Origin: Montifringilla adamsi
Taxonomy: Eukaryota > Chordata > Aves > Passeriformes > Passeridae
NCBI GenBank assembly: GCA_017590115.1
Contig: JAGGNK010006448.1
Coordinates: 1,747,849-1,811,848, forward strand
DNA: 64,000 nt
Direction: 5' to 3'
A program made the position numbers and the translations under genes. This document shows positions 1-10,821 of the stretch, piece after piece (the first letter of the stretch is position 1; the number at the start of each line of letters is the position of its first letter). The notes under the pieces were generated by a model. That model was not told where the DNA came from. It searched no databases and was given only the letters and a program-made list of their open reading frames with translations.

Positions 1-584
1 TTTCATTCTGTTATACTCTGTTGCATTTTTTCAAGTAAAAGAAAAAGTCCACTGTAGACTGTGGAATGCATTTTTTCCAACTCAGTGTCTGTACTTTTTC
101 TGTATTAAAAAGTGAATGTGAGCTTCAGATTTACAAGTAAATTACAGTTTTGAAAAATCTTTAATATGTTGGATTGTTTTGGGTTAGAGAATCATGATTA
201 TTTTATATGCCAAGTAAATATTAGAAATCTTAATACATCTTTTAAACTGCATCATTTTAGATAAATAGTTACTGTTTTTCCCCCAGGTATTTTTATTTTT
301 CCGCTGCTTTCTTTTGAATCCTTTCTTTCTTCAGAGAACTCTCTTCTCAGTTAACATAAAAGCCTCTAGAGAGACATTCTTAAAACTCTTGGGTTTTTAT
401 CTCTAAGCCTAGTGTGCTGCATGCAGTGTTGTCAAATCAGAATCGTACTTTAATTAACACTTTTCCTTATTGCAACTGTAATTGAAATACCTTAATTGCA
501 GTGCAATTTGAAAGTGAATTTTTGTTTCTACAGCTTTGGTAAAAGGTCACTGTAAGCTAATTTTGTTGGTTTTATTCGTTGCAG
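1..584 (+). other. BORA intron (5' end outside window)
   Basis: Non-coding. I looked for the preceding Bora exon and saw none, so its 5' exons lie left of the window. No repeat was recognised. Confidence 0.7.
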
Positions 585-641
585 CTGCTTGTCAGACAGT
601 ACTGTCTTTGCCAGTGGATTTTAATTTAGAGAAAATACTAG
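585..641 (+). CDS. BORA: BORA coding exon a
   Basis: A 57-bp exon after the acceptor ttgcag and before the donor gtatgt. It begins with two bases of a split codon, reads ACQTVLSLPVDFNLEKIL, and ends with the first base of a Gly codon completed in the next exon. It matches the segment preceding YFRTDEF in vertebrate Bora. Confidence 0.9.
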
Positions 642-3135
642 GTATGTCATGTAATATCTAAATTTAATTATGAATGTCTAAATAGAAAACTTGGTTTTGT
701 ATTGTTGGTTGGGTTTTTCTTGTGAAATACTGAAAAAGAAATGTATGAATGAAAGTTATAAGTATGTATTCTCAATAGACAGTTAGTGCATGACTGGAAA
801 TGGTTCTGCCTGCAGGTGGTTGAGGGGAGACCTCATTGCCTTCTACAGTTTCCTCATGAGGGAAGAGAAGGGGCAGGCATTGGTCACTTTTCTCTGGTGA
901 CCAGTGACAAGACCTGAGGGAATAGCCTGAAATTGTCAGGGGAGGTTTAGGTTGGATATAAGAGGATGGTTGAGCACAAAACAGGCTCCCCAGGGAAGTG
1001 GTCACAGCACCAGCCTGACAGAATTAAGAAGCATTTAGCCAATGCTCTCAGGCACATGGTGTGACTCTTGGAAGGTCCTGTGCAGGGCCAGGAGTTGCAC
1101 TTCAATGATCCCAGTGTGTCCCAACTCAGGATGCTCTGTGATTCTAGGTAGCCTGTGCCTCTTCCCAAACAGAGCAGTAATTTGTCTTACCAGAGCTGTT
1201 TGTACAGGTGCCAGCCAGAGGTCTCAAAGCCCAGCCTTGCCTTGAGTAAAGCTGAGCTGTAACTTTGGCTTTAGTGTACCTCAAATGATGGTGGGGACTA
1301 GAAGTTGTGTGGTGGCAAAAAAGCCATGTCTGCTGGGTGAGGAGGCAGGAGTCCAAATTAACTGTCTGACTGTAAGTGCTACATTGAGCAATTGCTACCA
1401 CCTTCTCAGGCAAGGGGGCTGGAAGGGCCTGATCTTACAGCTCATAGGTGGGAACAATGGGTACAAGCCAGCTCAGCATTTTGGCTGCATGCTCCTATCC
1501 TAGTGCTGAAATTCAGAACCATGACTGTGGGCCAGCAAAACATATTTATTGCCTTTGTTTTTTGTCTTAACAAATGCTTCCATCAATACGTAGTTTGGGA
1601 GTTCATGAAAAATTTCTCCTACAGGGAATATCCAACTAGAATAGAGCAAGAGGAAAAAATCTAAAATAATCTGGTAAATCTGAGCATATTTTAATGGGTT
1701 TTAGTTTGTGCTTTCCTACTGTAAACAGCTAACTACTTGTACTTTCTTCAATTCTAATCTGGTTTGCCTCTGGATCTATCATGAAGACCATCAAAGTGTA
1801 TGGAAGACCTGAAAAAGAGTCTAGGTTTGCTTGGATAGTAAAATAATCCCAGTTTGACAGCTTAGATGTGAGGAATAATAATACATTTCTGGGGAAAGAT
1901 CAGTAAGTAGATAGAAGCCAGTATTTTTTAATTTTTTCAATTCAGACTTTAGTACTAAGGGATGATAGGCAGAAGTGGAATGACCCTTAGTAGACAGAGG
2001 TGACTTTTTGTAGGGATGACAAGCAATCCCTTGGGATAGGTGCCTAAACTGATTAATTAGTTGCTGTATTGGTAAATTAGATTAAATGTTTTAACTTAAT
2101 TATATATGTCTCTGTAATTGAATTTATTTTTTCCTACATTAATATTGGAAATAATTTTTTCCCCACATTTCTAGGTGAATATTTTAGAACTGATGAATTT
2201 GCTGATCAGTCTCAGGAAAATCTAAGCTCTTCATCACTCAGAAGAAAGCTGTTTTTAGAAGAAAATGGGAATGTATCTGCATGTTTGTCCCCTTCTTTGC
2301 ATAGTCCATGTGGTAGTCAGCCAGTCGGAGTGCTTTGTTCCATAGAATTATCTCCAGTCCGGTGCAGAAGCCCCCTGGACACATCTAGTTCAGTAAGTAG
2401 CCTGTTTTGTAGGCTGGGTGCGATGTACTTTATGAGAGAGTAGGAGTTAGACTAAAACTTTGGGTTTTTTATTTGGGTTTTTTTTTTTTTTTCAAATTCT
2501 GAAAAAAATATGTGAACAAAAGTCTTGAAAGAATATATTACTGACATTTTATTATTTCAAATTATTTTGTTATGCTGCTATTCTTTTGTATTAGGAATTA
2601 TGTTTTAATTTTGTTATGAAAAGGGAGAAGGAATTAAAACATACAAAAGACTTGCTGAAAGCATGTTAAAACCTTTTTTTTCCCCATAAAATGTGTCTAC
2701 AAAAAAAGTCCTGTTTAAATCCATGAATTACTGCCTACAATAACAGTTGATATGAACCTGTGGTATAATTATATTTACTTCAAATCTCATAAGCTCATTT
2801 ACAGTGAAAGAAATGTGGATCTTTGAAGTGCAGTGCTAAATATGCCTTTTTCTTTCCTATTGGCCAGAGTTTTCAGATGAATAGACATTTATTAGAACAC
2901 AGAATGAAATGTCCATTTTTTAAATTAAACAAGATGAACTTTATCCCCATGTGGACATAGCTAAAGTGGTTTAGGTGATGTATTTTCATCTGTGTGGTCA
3001 TTTGAAGTGCATGGAAAAAACCTACCTACACTAGGATAGTGTAGCTTAAAAAAAAAGGTAACCTAGTAAAGAATTCCTACAATATAATTATAGTGCCAGA
3101 AGTGATGGTTGGGTGAGGGGGTGGGTTTGTTCTGG

Positions 3136-3172
<37 letters not shown>

Positions 3173-6100
3173 GTTGTTGTTTGGTTAGGGTTTTCTTGGG
3201 GTTTTTTTTGTTTATTTGCTTTTGCTTGATAGTCTTAAGCAAGGTCCTTCTCTTAAAGAGAAACACTTCTATAGCTACTGATGAATTAAGTAAATTGTAT
3301 TATAGTAAAATATAAATAGTGGCTTTCATCTGCAGTGACATGATAAGAAATTTAGATTAAACACTTGACTAGACACATGGATAGCATTAATTCTCTGTTA
3401 ACGTTTCTCATAGTTCTTAAGTATAGTGGATGAAATAGTCCTAGCTGGTGTTAGGTGACCGTTTGTATCCATTGCTCTTTTCCCCTGTGTGGAGGCATAA
3501 GGTCCAGGTGCAGAGCTACAATTGGAGTATTTAAGCTAAACTAGAGATTGTCATTGTAGAGGGTTGGTCTTTCGCAATGCTGCCATATTAAGCATTTCAG
3601 TTAGAACAATTTTATGTATATATATTAGCCACAGTTTACTTTATGAAAATAATGCTCTGTGGGTTTGATTATTTTTTTTTATTCTGAAGGGTCAGTTTTC
3701 ATCAAGTCCTATTCAGGGAGGAACAAGAGCTTATAGTCTGGGAAGTATAACCAGTCCCCCATTTTCAGAGGGGTCTCCTGCACCTAATGGTTCTCCGGCT
3801 TTTTCACCAATTGCTTTTCACATAAGAAAAACACCACTCTCAGGTATGGTTTAATTGTATATGTATTAGTCTATCTTGAGTAATACATTTTTGATATAAA
3901 AACTTCTAACTTCTTACTGGAACGTTTTTCTGTTTAGAGATGAGTTTCTGTGCTTGGCAGACCAGCGGTCTGCTGTATAACACATCTTCTGTTCAGCAAT
4001 GAAATATGTGAAACAATGAAACATATATGCTTGCAACTGATCAACTAAAGAAAATATTTCAGAAGGCATTGAGACACAATAAGAATGAAAAAAAGTTAAA
4101 AGGGTTAATTTAATCTAGTGTAGGAGGGGTTTTAAAGCCACCTGCCTGAATTTAGTCAGGTTACGATTCTGATTTGGCCCAGACTGAAGTATTTTAATAT
4201 CAATGGGCAAAGAATGTTCAGCTTGAGCTTTCAAATCATCCATCATGAAGATTATTTGAAATTAAATGATTAATGAAGAAATCACAAACACTTTATGTCC
4301 TCATTGCTCTAGAAAATGTCACTGTTTCATGCTGTGTCCATACGTGGTAAGGCACAAGCCTTGTTTATACATGATTATACATATTTATACATGATTATAC
4401 ATATTTATGCATGACTTTTACACATTTTGATTAATGGTATTTTACACCATTTTATATGGAGGTTGCACAGGTGTTTTCTCACTTGTTTGATCTTAAACTT
4501 CATTGCTGCCAAAAATTTAAATACCTATAGATTGTGTATCGACATTCATTTAGGAAAAAAATGAATGACAGATGGACTACACTAAACCAGCCTTCACCCA
4601 TTTCCCTTTGAATACTGTATAGTAATGACATTTAAAAATACAAGGTCTCCAATACAGCAAATCATGTCAAAGAAAAGAAATTTGGAGGGATAAAACCTTG
4701 CCTTTACCATGGTAGCTGAAATGTATGGGTGGTGGGTTTGGTTTTTGGGGTTGCTTGTTTGGTTGGGTTGGGAGGCAACAGTCAGTGAAATACTCTGTAG
4801 TTGGCCATAAATTATTCAGTGGACTGCAGGGCCTTGAGAATGACAAGTTTTTCTATCAGATATCAGCTGAAGTTAAACTTTGCTCTTTTTTTTCAGACCA
4901 AAGAAAATTTACATTTCGTTCTCCGGATATTCCTTCTTCCTCAAATAGAATGACACCCCCAAGTACAAGAAGTCCTTACATAGATGGTTGTTCTCCAATT
5001 AAAAATTGCTCTCCTATGAGACTTGGAGCCTGTAGAGGAACTGCCCAATATCAGACTTCTGTCATTAGAATACCAATTGCAGTTGAGAATCATGAGGATG
5101 AGGAAGACAAGGAAAACACTTCTCCAGCAGAAGCTCGGTTCCCAGAAATGGATAAAGGAATAAACCTACATCAGGAAGACAGTGATACTTTTGCACATGG
5201 TACACATCTTGTGGTGGCAACTGTATCTATTGCACCAGATCACTCAGAAGGTTGTCATCAAAGGTTGCCATCATTTCAGGATATAGAAGGCTTAAAGGAA
5301 AATAATACTGTAGACATGGCTGATGCAGCTGAAGTGTCAGAGGAAAACACCTGGATGAAAGAAACAATTGGCAGTAGCAATGCACCAATGACCAGCTTTA
5401 TGACAGGCATTACTTTCAGTATTGAAAGCTCTCGCATGTGCATGTCACCTCTTGCAGAAAGCAGTGCAATTCCTTGTGACAACAGTAGTATTCAGGTAAA
5501 AATGTAATTTTTGGCTTCTCTGTAAAACTGAGCTCAACATATGTATATTAATCTGGAAGTAATTGTTATTTTCTCTTATTGGATGTGGCATCCAGGTGGT
5601 ATTGTGACTTTTATCCCTTCCCTTTATCCCCTCTTTCGGAGGAGTTAGTGTAGCAGTTATTTTTGTGTTGCTGTGTTCATTAGTATATTTAACTTGATCC
5701 AAAAAAATGCTGACAGACCTGTTTACAATTTGCTTTTGTTACTAACTGGTCATAGTTGGTTTGTTGGATTAAATTCTGTTAATCAAATGCAAATCATACC
5801 AGGTATCTGAGGGATTTATTTGTGTTAAATGACAGTACATTTTTCAAGCCCTGCTCTTTGATTTCAGGTGGACAGTGGTTACAATACACAGACTTGTGGA
5901 AATAGCATTATGGATACTGCTGGGGCTGAAAACAGTTGCAGAGAGAATGATGTGAACACTATTGTGTTTCAGAATAAATCTCAGCTGCTTAGAACAAAGG
6001 TAGGAATTGTGGTTAAAAAATTATAAGCTTCTCATCTAAAGCATTCATTCCCCATTTTATTTGGTTTCAGGGAGCCTGAGGGGAGAGACTGTCAGATGAT

Positions 6101-7655
6101 AATGAAGATGTTAATGTAGTGTCGGTTCAGAGACTATTGAATAAATCTACGACAAATATCTTAAACTGGCAAAAAAAATTAATGTTTTATGATAAAAGCA
6201 AAGGCTGTTTTGAAGGAAACTGAGGTATATGCATGAAGAGTAGTGGTGAGGCTGTTCATGACTATTGCAGTCTGTAATTTTTGTTTCTTCTGTTCTTGCT
6301 GCTTCATTTATTGCTAAGTTTTAAACATGTGTCTGTGGAGAAGGACATTTCTGGAGAAAAATTGTCTGCTGCTAATTTTTATAAACTTACCATTGAGTTC
6401 TAGACCATACCTGGCATGCTGACTTGGTGGAGAACTTTCTGCATGGGTACAGTCTTTATACAAGCCCTTGGCGGATCTATCTGAAAAACACATTACAAAT
6501 GATAATATGTATCTAGCAAAGCTCCCAACCCCTTAATCTTGTGACTGATAGGAAAAAGTTCTACTTCTTCCAGAGACTTGGAAGCAGGGCTAGTTTCTGT
6601 GGAGAAGAGAGCAAAGATCATCTCCTCTCAGTAATTATGGTCACATGATGCTACACACTTAGTAGTTTATGGTCTGCTGTGTCTTGCACATCCTTCAAGG
6701 GGAGGGAGACAGTACTGACCATTAGTACCAGATTATAAAAAAAACTCCAACCCATTCAGCCCTGACTTCTCTTCTGGATGTGACATGCTAAAAGCCACTT
6801 CTCTGCCAAGGGGAAATGCTGACTGATGGTGTCTTACAGGCCACTGATACCGAATTTTAAACTTTTCATTTAAGACGAGGACAAATGCACCCTTACAAGA
6901 ACAATAGATATTTTGTCATTAACTTCTAAAAATACTCATCAAAGTTCCTGCCCCGGTCACTCTGTTGGACATGGATTTTATGTGTGCATGTACTTGCCAG
7001 AATCACTTGTCTGGTATCAAACCCGTCCTAGAAGGACTTGCCAATGTCATGCAGCTGCCTTTTCCCACTGTTAGTCCTTGAACTGCTGGGTCCTGACTAA
7101 GCCAAATTTTGCATTTTAGATTAGGAGTAAAGTGTGAAGGCATTAAGTGCTTCATTCAGTTCTTACAACTGAGAATCCCCAGGGAACAAAAAGAAAAAAG
7201 CACAGACATTGCTGGCTGAAAGATTCAAGACAGGCTCATTCAGACATTCACTGAACTCTTGAAATGAGGTAGTTCTTGCAGACAGCCTGTTTCAAAGATC
7301 TGTGTAGAGAAGATGTGTTACTTCATTTCTTTCTCATTTCAGAAGCGTAGAGTTGGTACTTAAGGTACTTACTATACTTGAGATTTGCAGTTAGTGATCT
7401 TGGATCTTGTTTCTTTTGGAGAATTTCTGTTAAAGCGGTTTTAAAACTAACTTTTTCTTATCCACCTAGGAGTGTTCTGTTTTGAGCCATAAGGACAATC
7501 AGTTGCTGAGAACAAAATCTCCAGAGAAGCAATCCTGTTTTCAAAAAGCCAAAACACATAGCACAGTATTTGGTCAAAATGCAACTTGCAACATTTCTGC
7601 TTGGAAACATAAAAATGAAAATCAAGTTCAGGGATTTCACAAAAGTGGTATGTAG
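585..7655 (+). CDS. BORA: BORA, aurora kinase A activator (3' part of gene)
   Basis: Bora binds Aurora A and lets it phosphorylate PLK1 at mitotic entry (family knowledge). Six coding exons are visible: 585-641, 2175-2392, 3690-3843, 4897-5495, 5868-5999 and 7470-7655. All have AG acceptors and GT donors, and their phases join without a stop into 447 codons. Diagnostic segments are ACQTVLSLPVDFNLEKIL, YFRTDEFADQSQENLSSSSL, RSPYIDGCSPIKN, MCMSPLAESS and the degron DSGYNTQ. The human protein is about 559 aa, so the missing N-terminal exons, which carry the Aurora A-binding part, lie left of base 1. The visible part is Ser/Pro-rich and probably disordered, with many S-P sites of CDK/PLK1 type. 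The 3' end is less certain (see the last exon). The gene is convergent with DIS3. Identity is very sure. Confidence 0.95.
790..1155 (+). mobile_element. CR1 LINE 3' fragment in BORA intron
   Basis: The sequence carries the familiar avian CR1 landmarks in order: ggggagacctcattgcc, a diverged gaccagtgacaagacctgag block, ggggaggtttaggttggata, ccagggaagtggtcaca, and a short tail tgtgattcta. It is a 5'-truncated, diverged copy in the same orientation as BORA. The borders are approximate. Confidence 0.8.
2175..2392 (+). CDS. BORA: BORA coding exon b
   Basis: A 218-bp exon, acceptor ttctag, donor gtaagt. It reads YFRTDEFADQSQENLSSSSL then RRKLFLEENG, and ends RCRSPLDTSSS in phase 0. The conserved SSSSLRRKLF block is typical of vertebrate Bora. 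Confidence 0.93.
2393..3689 (+). other. BORA intron with poly-T tract
   Basis: Non-coding. It holds a T run of about 34 bases at 3138-3171, flanked by G-rich sequence, and an A run near 3048. No mobile element was recognised. Confidence 0.7.
3138..3171. repeat. Poly-T homopolymer, about 34 bases
   Basis: An uninterrupted T run, likely polymorphic in length. The very long homopolymer produces spurious open frames on both strands. Confidence 0.9.
3690..3843 (+). CDS. BORA: BORA coding exon c
   Basis: A 154-bp exon, acceptor ctgaag, donor gtatgg. It reads GQFSSSPIQGGTRAYSLGSI then TSPPFSEGSPAPNG. It is Ser/Pro-rich with several S-P dipeptides. It ends with one base of an Asp codon. Confidence 0.92.
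4362..4413. repeat. Imperfect 20-bp tandem repeat
   Basis: Roughly two and a half copies of a unit like tttatacatgattatacata, within the BORA intron 3844-4896. The rest of that intron shows nothing recognisable. Confidence 0.7.
4897..5495 (+). CDS. BORA: BORA coding exon d (large)
   Basis: The largest visible BORA exon (599 bp), acceptor tttcag, donor gtaaaa. It contains RSPYIDGCSPIKN, an acidic HEDEEDKENTS tract, GTHLVVATVS, NNTVDMADA and MCMSPLAESSAIPC, all recognisable Bora blocks. The S-P motifs in the first third lie in the region where CDK1 phosphorylation is reported to recruit the PLK1 polo-box domain in the human protein (family knowledge; exact site equivalence not established here). 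Confidence 0.95.
5868..5999 (+). CDS. BORA: BORA coding exon e with DSGxxT degron
   Basis: A 132-bp exon (44 codons, phase 0 at both ends), acceptor tttcag, donor gtagga. It starts VDSGYNTQTCGNSIMDTAGA. DSGYNT is the conserved DSGxxT phosphodegron. In human Bora it is phosphorylated by PLK1 and read by SCF-beta-TrCP to destroy the protein in mitosis (established for the human protein). Confidence 0.93.
6000..7469 (+). other. BORA last intron
   Basis: About 1.5 kb between exons 5868-5999 and 7470-7655. I saw no further exon and no recognisable repeat. Confidence 0.6.
7470..7655 (+). CDS. BORA: BORA probable terminal coding exon
   Basis: Acceptor cacctag at 7468-7469. The frame continues as ECSVLSHKDNQLLRTKSPEK and reaches an in-frame TAG at 7653-7655 after KSGM. 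A strong-looking donor, gtatgt, sits at 7648-7653 and overlaps the stop. The exon may therefore end at 7647 and splice onward. I favour the terminal reading because it adds 61 residues and I saw no downstream exon before DIS3. This C-terminus shows little resemblance to human Bora, which is common for this divergent tail. Confidence 0.7.
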   Translation, partial: ECSVLSHKDNQLLRTKSPEKQSCFQKAKTHSTVFGQNATCNISAWKHKNENQVQGFHKSGM

Positions 7656-7687
7656 TTTTCTGATGGAGAACTTAATCTGTAGTTTCT

Positions 7688-7693
7688 AATAAA
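7688..7693 (+). terminator. Candidate BORA poly(A) signal AATAAA
   Basis: A canonical AATAAA only about 33 bases after the putative BORA stop. This would give a very short 3' UTR. Use is inferred only. Confidence 0.3.
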
Positions 7694-10515
7694 TTTTTAT
7701 ACATATGACCTCAATTACCTGGATTATATATACTATTTTGCTTTTCTAATGCAAATGTAATGAACTGTTTGGTATATATTAAGGGAGTTTTTAAATAATG
7801 TGGGATTTTTCAGGTCTTATTAAGAAATTGATTGGTGTCATTATGTGATCCTTTTTGAAAATTAAAGTGTCTAGATTTGGTACAAAGAAACAACGGGGTT
7901 TTTTTTCAGAATTGTATTCCTTCTGTGACTAGGATGGATTCCATGAGCAGCCTAGGATAACTTGCATAGGAACCAATATAACTGCAAAATCACTTACATT
8001 TTAAGATTTGTCCCTCCTAATGGCATGAGGGGCATTTTTCTTTGTGGGAAAGAAAAAGTGGAATGGGTATTAGTTTGGTTTTGGATTGCTTTTCTCCAAC
8101 CAGATATATGGTGTGGCTTCATAAATACTACCACTAGTACCAAGAGTAAGTCACTGGACAGAAGGGAACTGCTGGGGTGTGATGAGAGCAAATGCCAAGT
8201 TTAGTTCTCTTAGAAATATAAAATGAGCTTTATGTTAGAAGAAGCTGTTTAGCAGTTCTCTGAGCAGCTTTTTCCTTGGTTTGACAGAAATCTGTAATGT
8301 TAGTTAGGTTTAAGTAAAATGTATTATTGGTTACCTTAAAATTAAAAGATAGTGTTGTTGCTTTGGTAATTGTATTAGTACTAAACTTGGAGTTGATCAC
8401 CTGACACTACCAGTGTCTCTGAAGAACAACTGTGTCCAAATTGATGCCCTGGTACTCTTTGGAAGGAACCTAAGAAGGTGTAATAAGATTCATTGGTCTC
8501 AGTACTATCACTAAGAAAATGGTGCAGCCTTTCTTCATTCCTAGTATTATTATGTTGCTTACAGAAATTACCAAAATACTTAGATAAAGCCTTAAAAAAT
8601 AATTAACTTTTGCATGCCATTTATTACCAAAAAGCAAACCTTTGATCCTTTCAAGAAAAACATCAGTTAATTAAAATAATGGATTATGGGGCGTGGGGGG
8701 GTGTCAGAAGCCCAGAACTCCCTTTGTGTAATCAAATCAGATTTAGTTGAATTCGCTTGTATTTGTTTAAGAGAACCTTCTGGAATTTATAAATGTGAAT
8801 AGGGGGAAAAATCCAGATGGTAATCTTGTGGCCCTAATGACCAAGGGGGAAAGAAGAGATAAGGGATACACTGGTATTTCAGGGCTCTGTTTATGTAGAG
8901 CTCTGGTAAACTTAATTGGATTAATGAAAAAGAGAAGTCCATTCTACCAGTGTTCCAGGTGAAGCAGTATTCCTCTCTTTTCACAGCAAGGATGTCCCAG
9001 GATACTGAATTTAAGTTCTGCTTTCTGTTCTATGCCACAACCCACAGAAAAGCTTGTACCAAAGTGAGAGATGGTGGCTGATGAGCAGCTATTGGCACAC
9101 TACCCCTGAACCTATTGGTCAGATCTAAATTTGAAGGCAAAATAGCATTTTAAAAAAAATCTCAAAAGGGAAGGTGTGAACAGAATCCTTTGGCATTAAA
9201 ATCAGTGTAGTAGACCTGAGAGTTGTGTGGTGTTTGAATGGAACAGTTCTTGAAATACTTTCATTAATAATTTCTAGTGAAGGCTTTCTGAAAAGCCTAT
9301 TTAAGAAAAAGGGAAACATCTGTCTGCATCACTTGATTGTACTTCTCACATTGCAAAAATAAATACTAAAAAGTTTACTTTAGAAATCTAATGAGCAAAC
9401 GTGTATTATTTTTACTTCTGTCGTTGTTTCTGTAATGCATGTGGGATTGACAGTAATGGAATCTAGTGTCATATATTAGCTGTTTCATTATCTTCAAAGA
9501 GTGCTCTACTGGAAGCTGGAAATACACTGAATTAATAACAGTTAAGGAATTAATTTTGTTAAAAGTAGGAGATGAACTTCTGGAAAACAAATTTTATAGA
9601 ATAGGGCCTTCAAAATGCTTTAGCTTCTAAGTTTTGTCACTCAAAAGCATGATACAACTTGTCTGAGATTTAAAAGTTACGTATGACCTTGTGTCATTTC
9701 TGTTTCTCACGATAATTTTAACAACAATCAATTGAAAGTTCTGTACAAAGGATTTATTTTTGCAATTGTGATTACTAAAATAGTAATGTAAATTTAATGA
9801 ACATTAAGGAGGGTATCCCAAATTATGTGTTTATGAATTTTTCTGAGTTACATGTATAATTTAAGATTTGATTTTACTTTTTAACTAAGTTTTTTGATTA
9901 TTTTCATAATATGTTAAATGATCAGAGGCTTTTGAAGTATTCACAAGTAAAAAAAGCAATCCCTAAAGTATTTAATTTTATCCTGTATTAGTATTTTCTT
10001 AAAGCTAAGAAAAGAATAAGAGCAGAAATGGGTGAATCTGAGAAGTGATTAAGGATGCCCCCACCTGGATTGCCTGTATTTTTTGTCCTGTTTTGTAGTG
10101 TTCAGTTAGATGGGAAATATTTATTTTATGGAAACATGCCTATTTTTTTATTATGTTTGTATGATTGATTTGTAGAAGAAACCTGCTGTGCAAATTACCA
10201 TGGAAATCACTTGACCATTCTGTTTCTGTAGTAGTTCTTAATGCATTGGTTGGCACACATTGCACAAAACGGTCATTGTTTACATTAACTTAATATCAGT
10301 AGTTTTAACGAGAGTCATTTAACATGTCTAATTGTAAATTGAATAGTGAAACAGAATAAAGACATTTCTTTAATACCTCTGTTGTTCAATTACTTCTTTC
10401 AGTTCTGAGGTGCTAAAGAGAATGCACAGAAATGCTGACTTCTATCAAACTTTCAAACCTTGCTTAAGACTATTAACAAGAAACTCTACAATCATTTCTT
10501 CACTTTGCAGAAATA

Positions 10516-10521
10516 TTTATT
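10516..10521 (-). terminator. Candidate DIS3 poly(A) signal
   Basis: TTTATT on plus equals AATAAA on the DIS3 strand, about 211 bases past the DIS3 stop codon. Inferred; other candidates lie farther downstream near 9753-9758. Confidence 0.35.
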
Positions 10522-10731
10522 TTCACCCACAGGACAAAGGTGTAGATATACATGATTTTAAAATTTGTTCTGCATTCATAGTCATAAAAAAGTAGCTTTA
10601 AAAAATTCTTTACAGATTATTAAAATGTGTATTTAAAAAGTAAACAAAACCTGCTTCTAGCATTTTTTTGCCCATAGGGAAAAATATGTCAATACAAGTA
10701 CTTGTGATTTCTTCTTAACTTTTACATCCAG

Positions 10732-10821
10732 CTATTTTTGTAGCTTCTTTTTCTTTTTCTCTGGTTCATCCTTGCTGCTTGCCTCTGCGGAGAGACTTGC
10801 ACGCATATCATTTCCCAATAT
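10732..10821 (-). CDS. DIS3: DIS3 exon 21 (C-terminal tail and stop)
   Basis: 29 codons plus [23 protein letters not shown] then EKKKKKLQK. The basic end parallels human GPKKKKMKLGK, a likely nuclear localisation signal (inference). Acceptor ccgtag. Confidence 0.92.
   Translation of the reverse strand: MLGNDMRASLSAEASSKDEPEKKKKKLQK

Larger units (their letters stand above)
7656..10731. other. Intergenic gap between convergent BORA and DIS3
   Basis: About 3.1 kb separating two stop codons that face each other. It must hold both 3' UTRs. No coding gene or repeat was recognised. Plausible poly(A) signals are AATAAA at 7688-7693 for BORA and the minus-strand AATAAA (TTTATT on plus) at 10516-10521 for DIS3. 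Several other AATAAA-like hexamers exist, so the transcript ends are not fixed. Confidence 0.7.

Noticed and set aside
3109..3315. Open frames on both strands around 3.1-3.3 kb
   Set aside because: They are created by the poly-T homopolymer (poly-Phe / poly-Lys).
4725..4896. An ATG-initiated extension upstream of BORA exon 4897-5495
   Set aside because: The sequence before 4897 is intron with a clear tttcag acceptor. The split Asp codon from 3690-3843 joins exactly at 4897 and matches vertebrate Bora.
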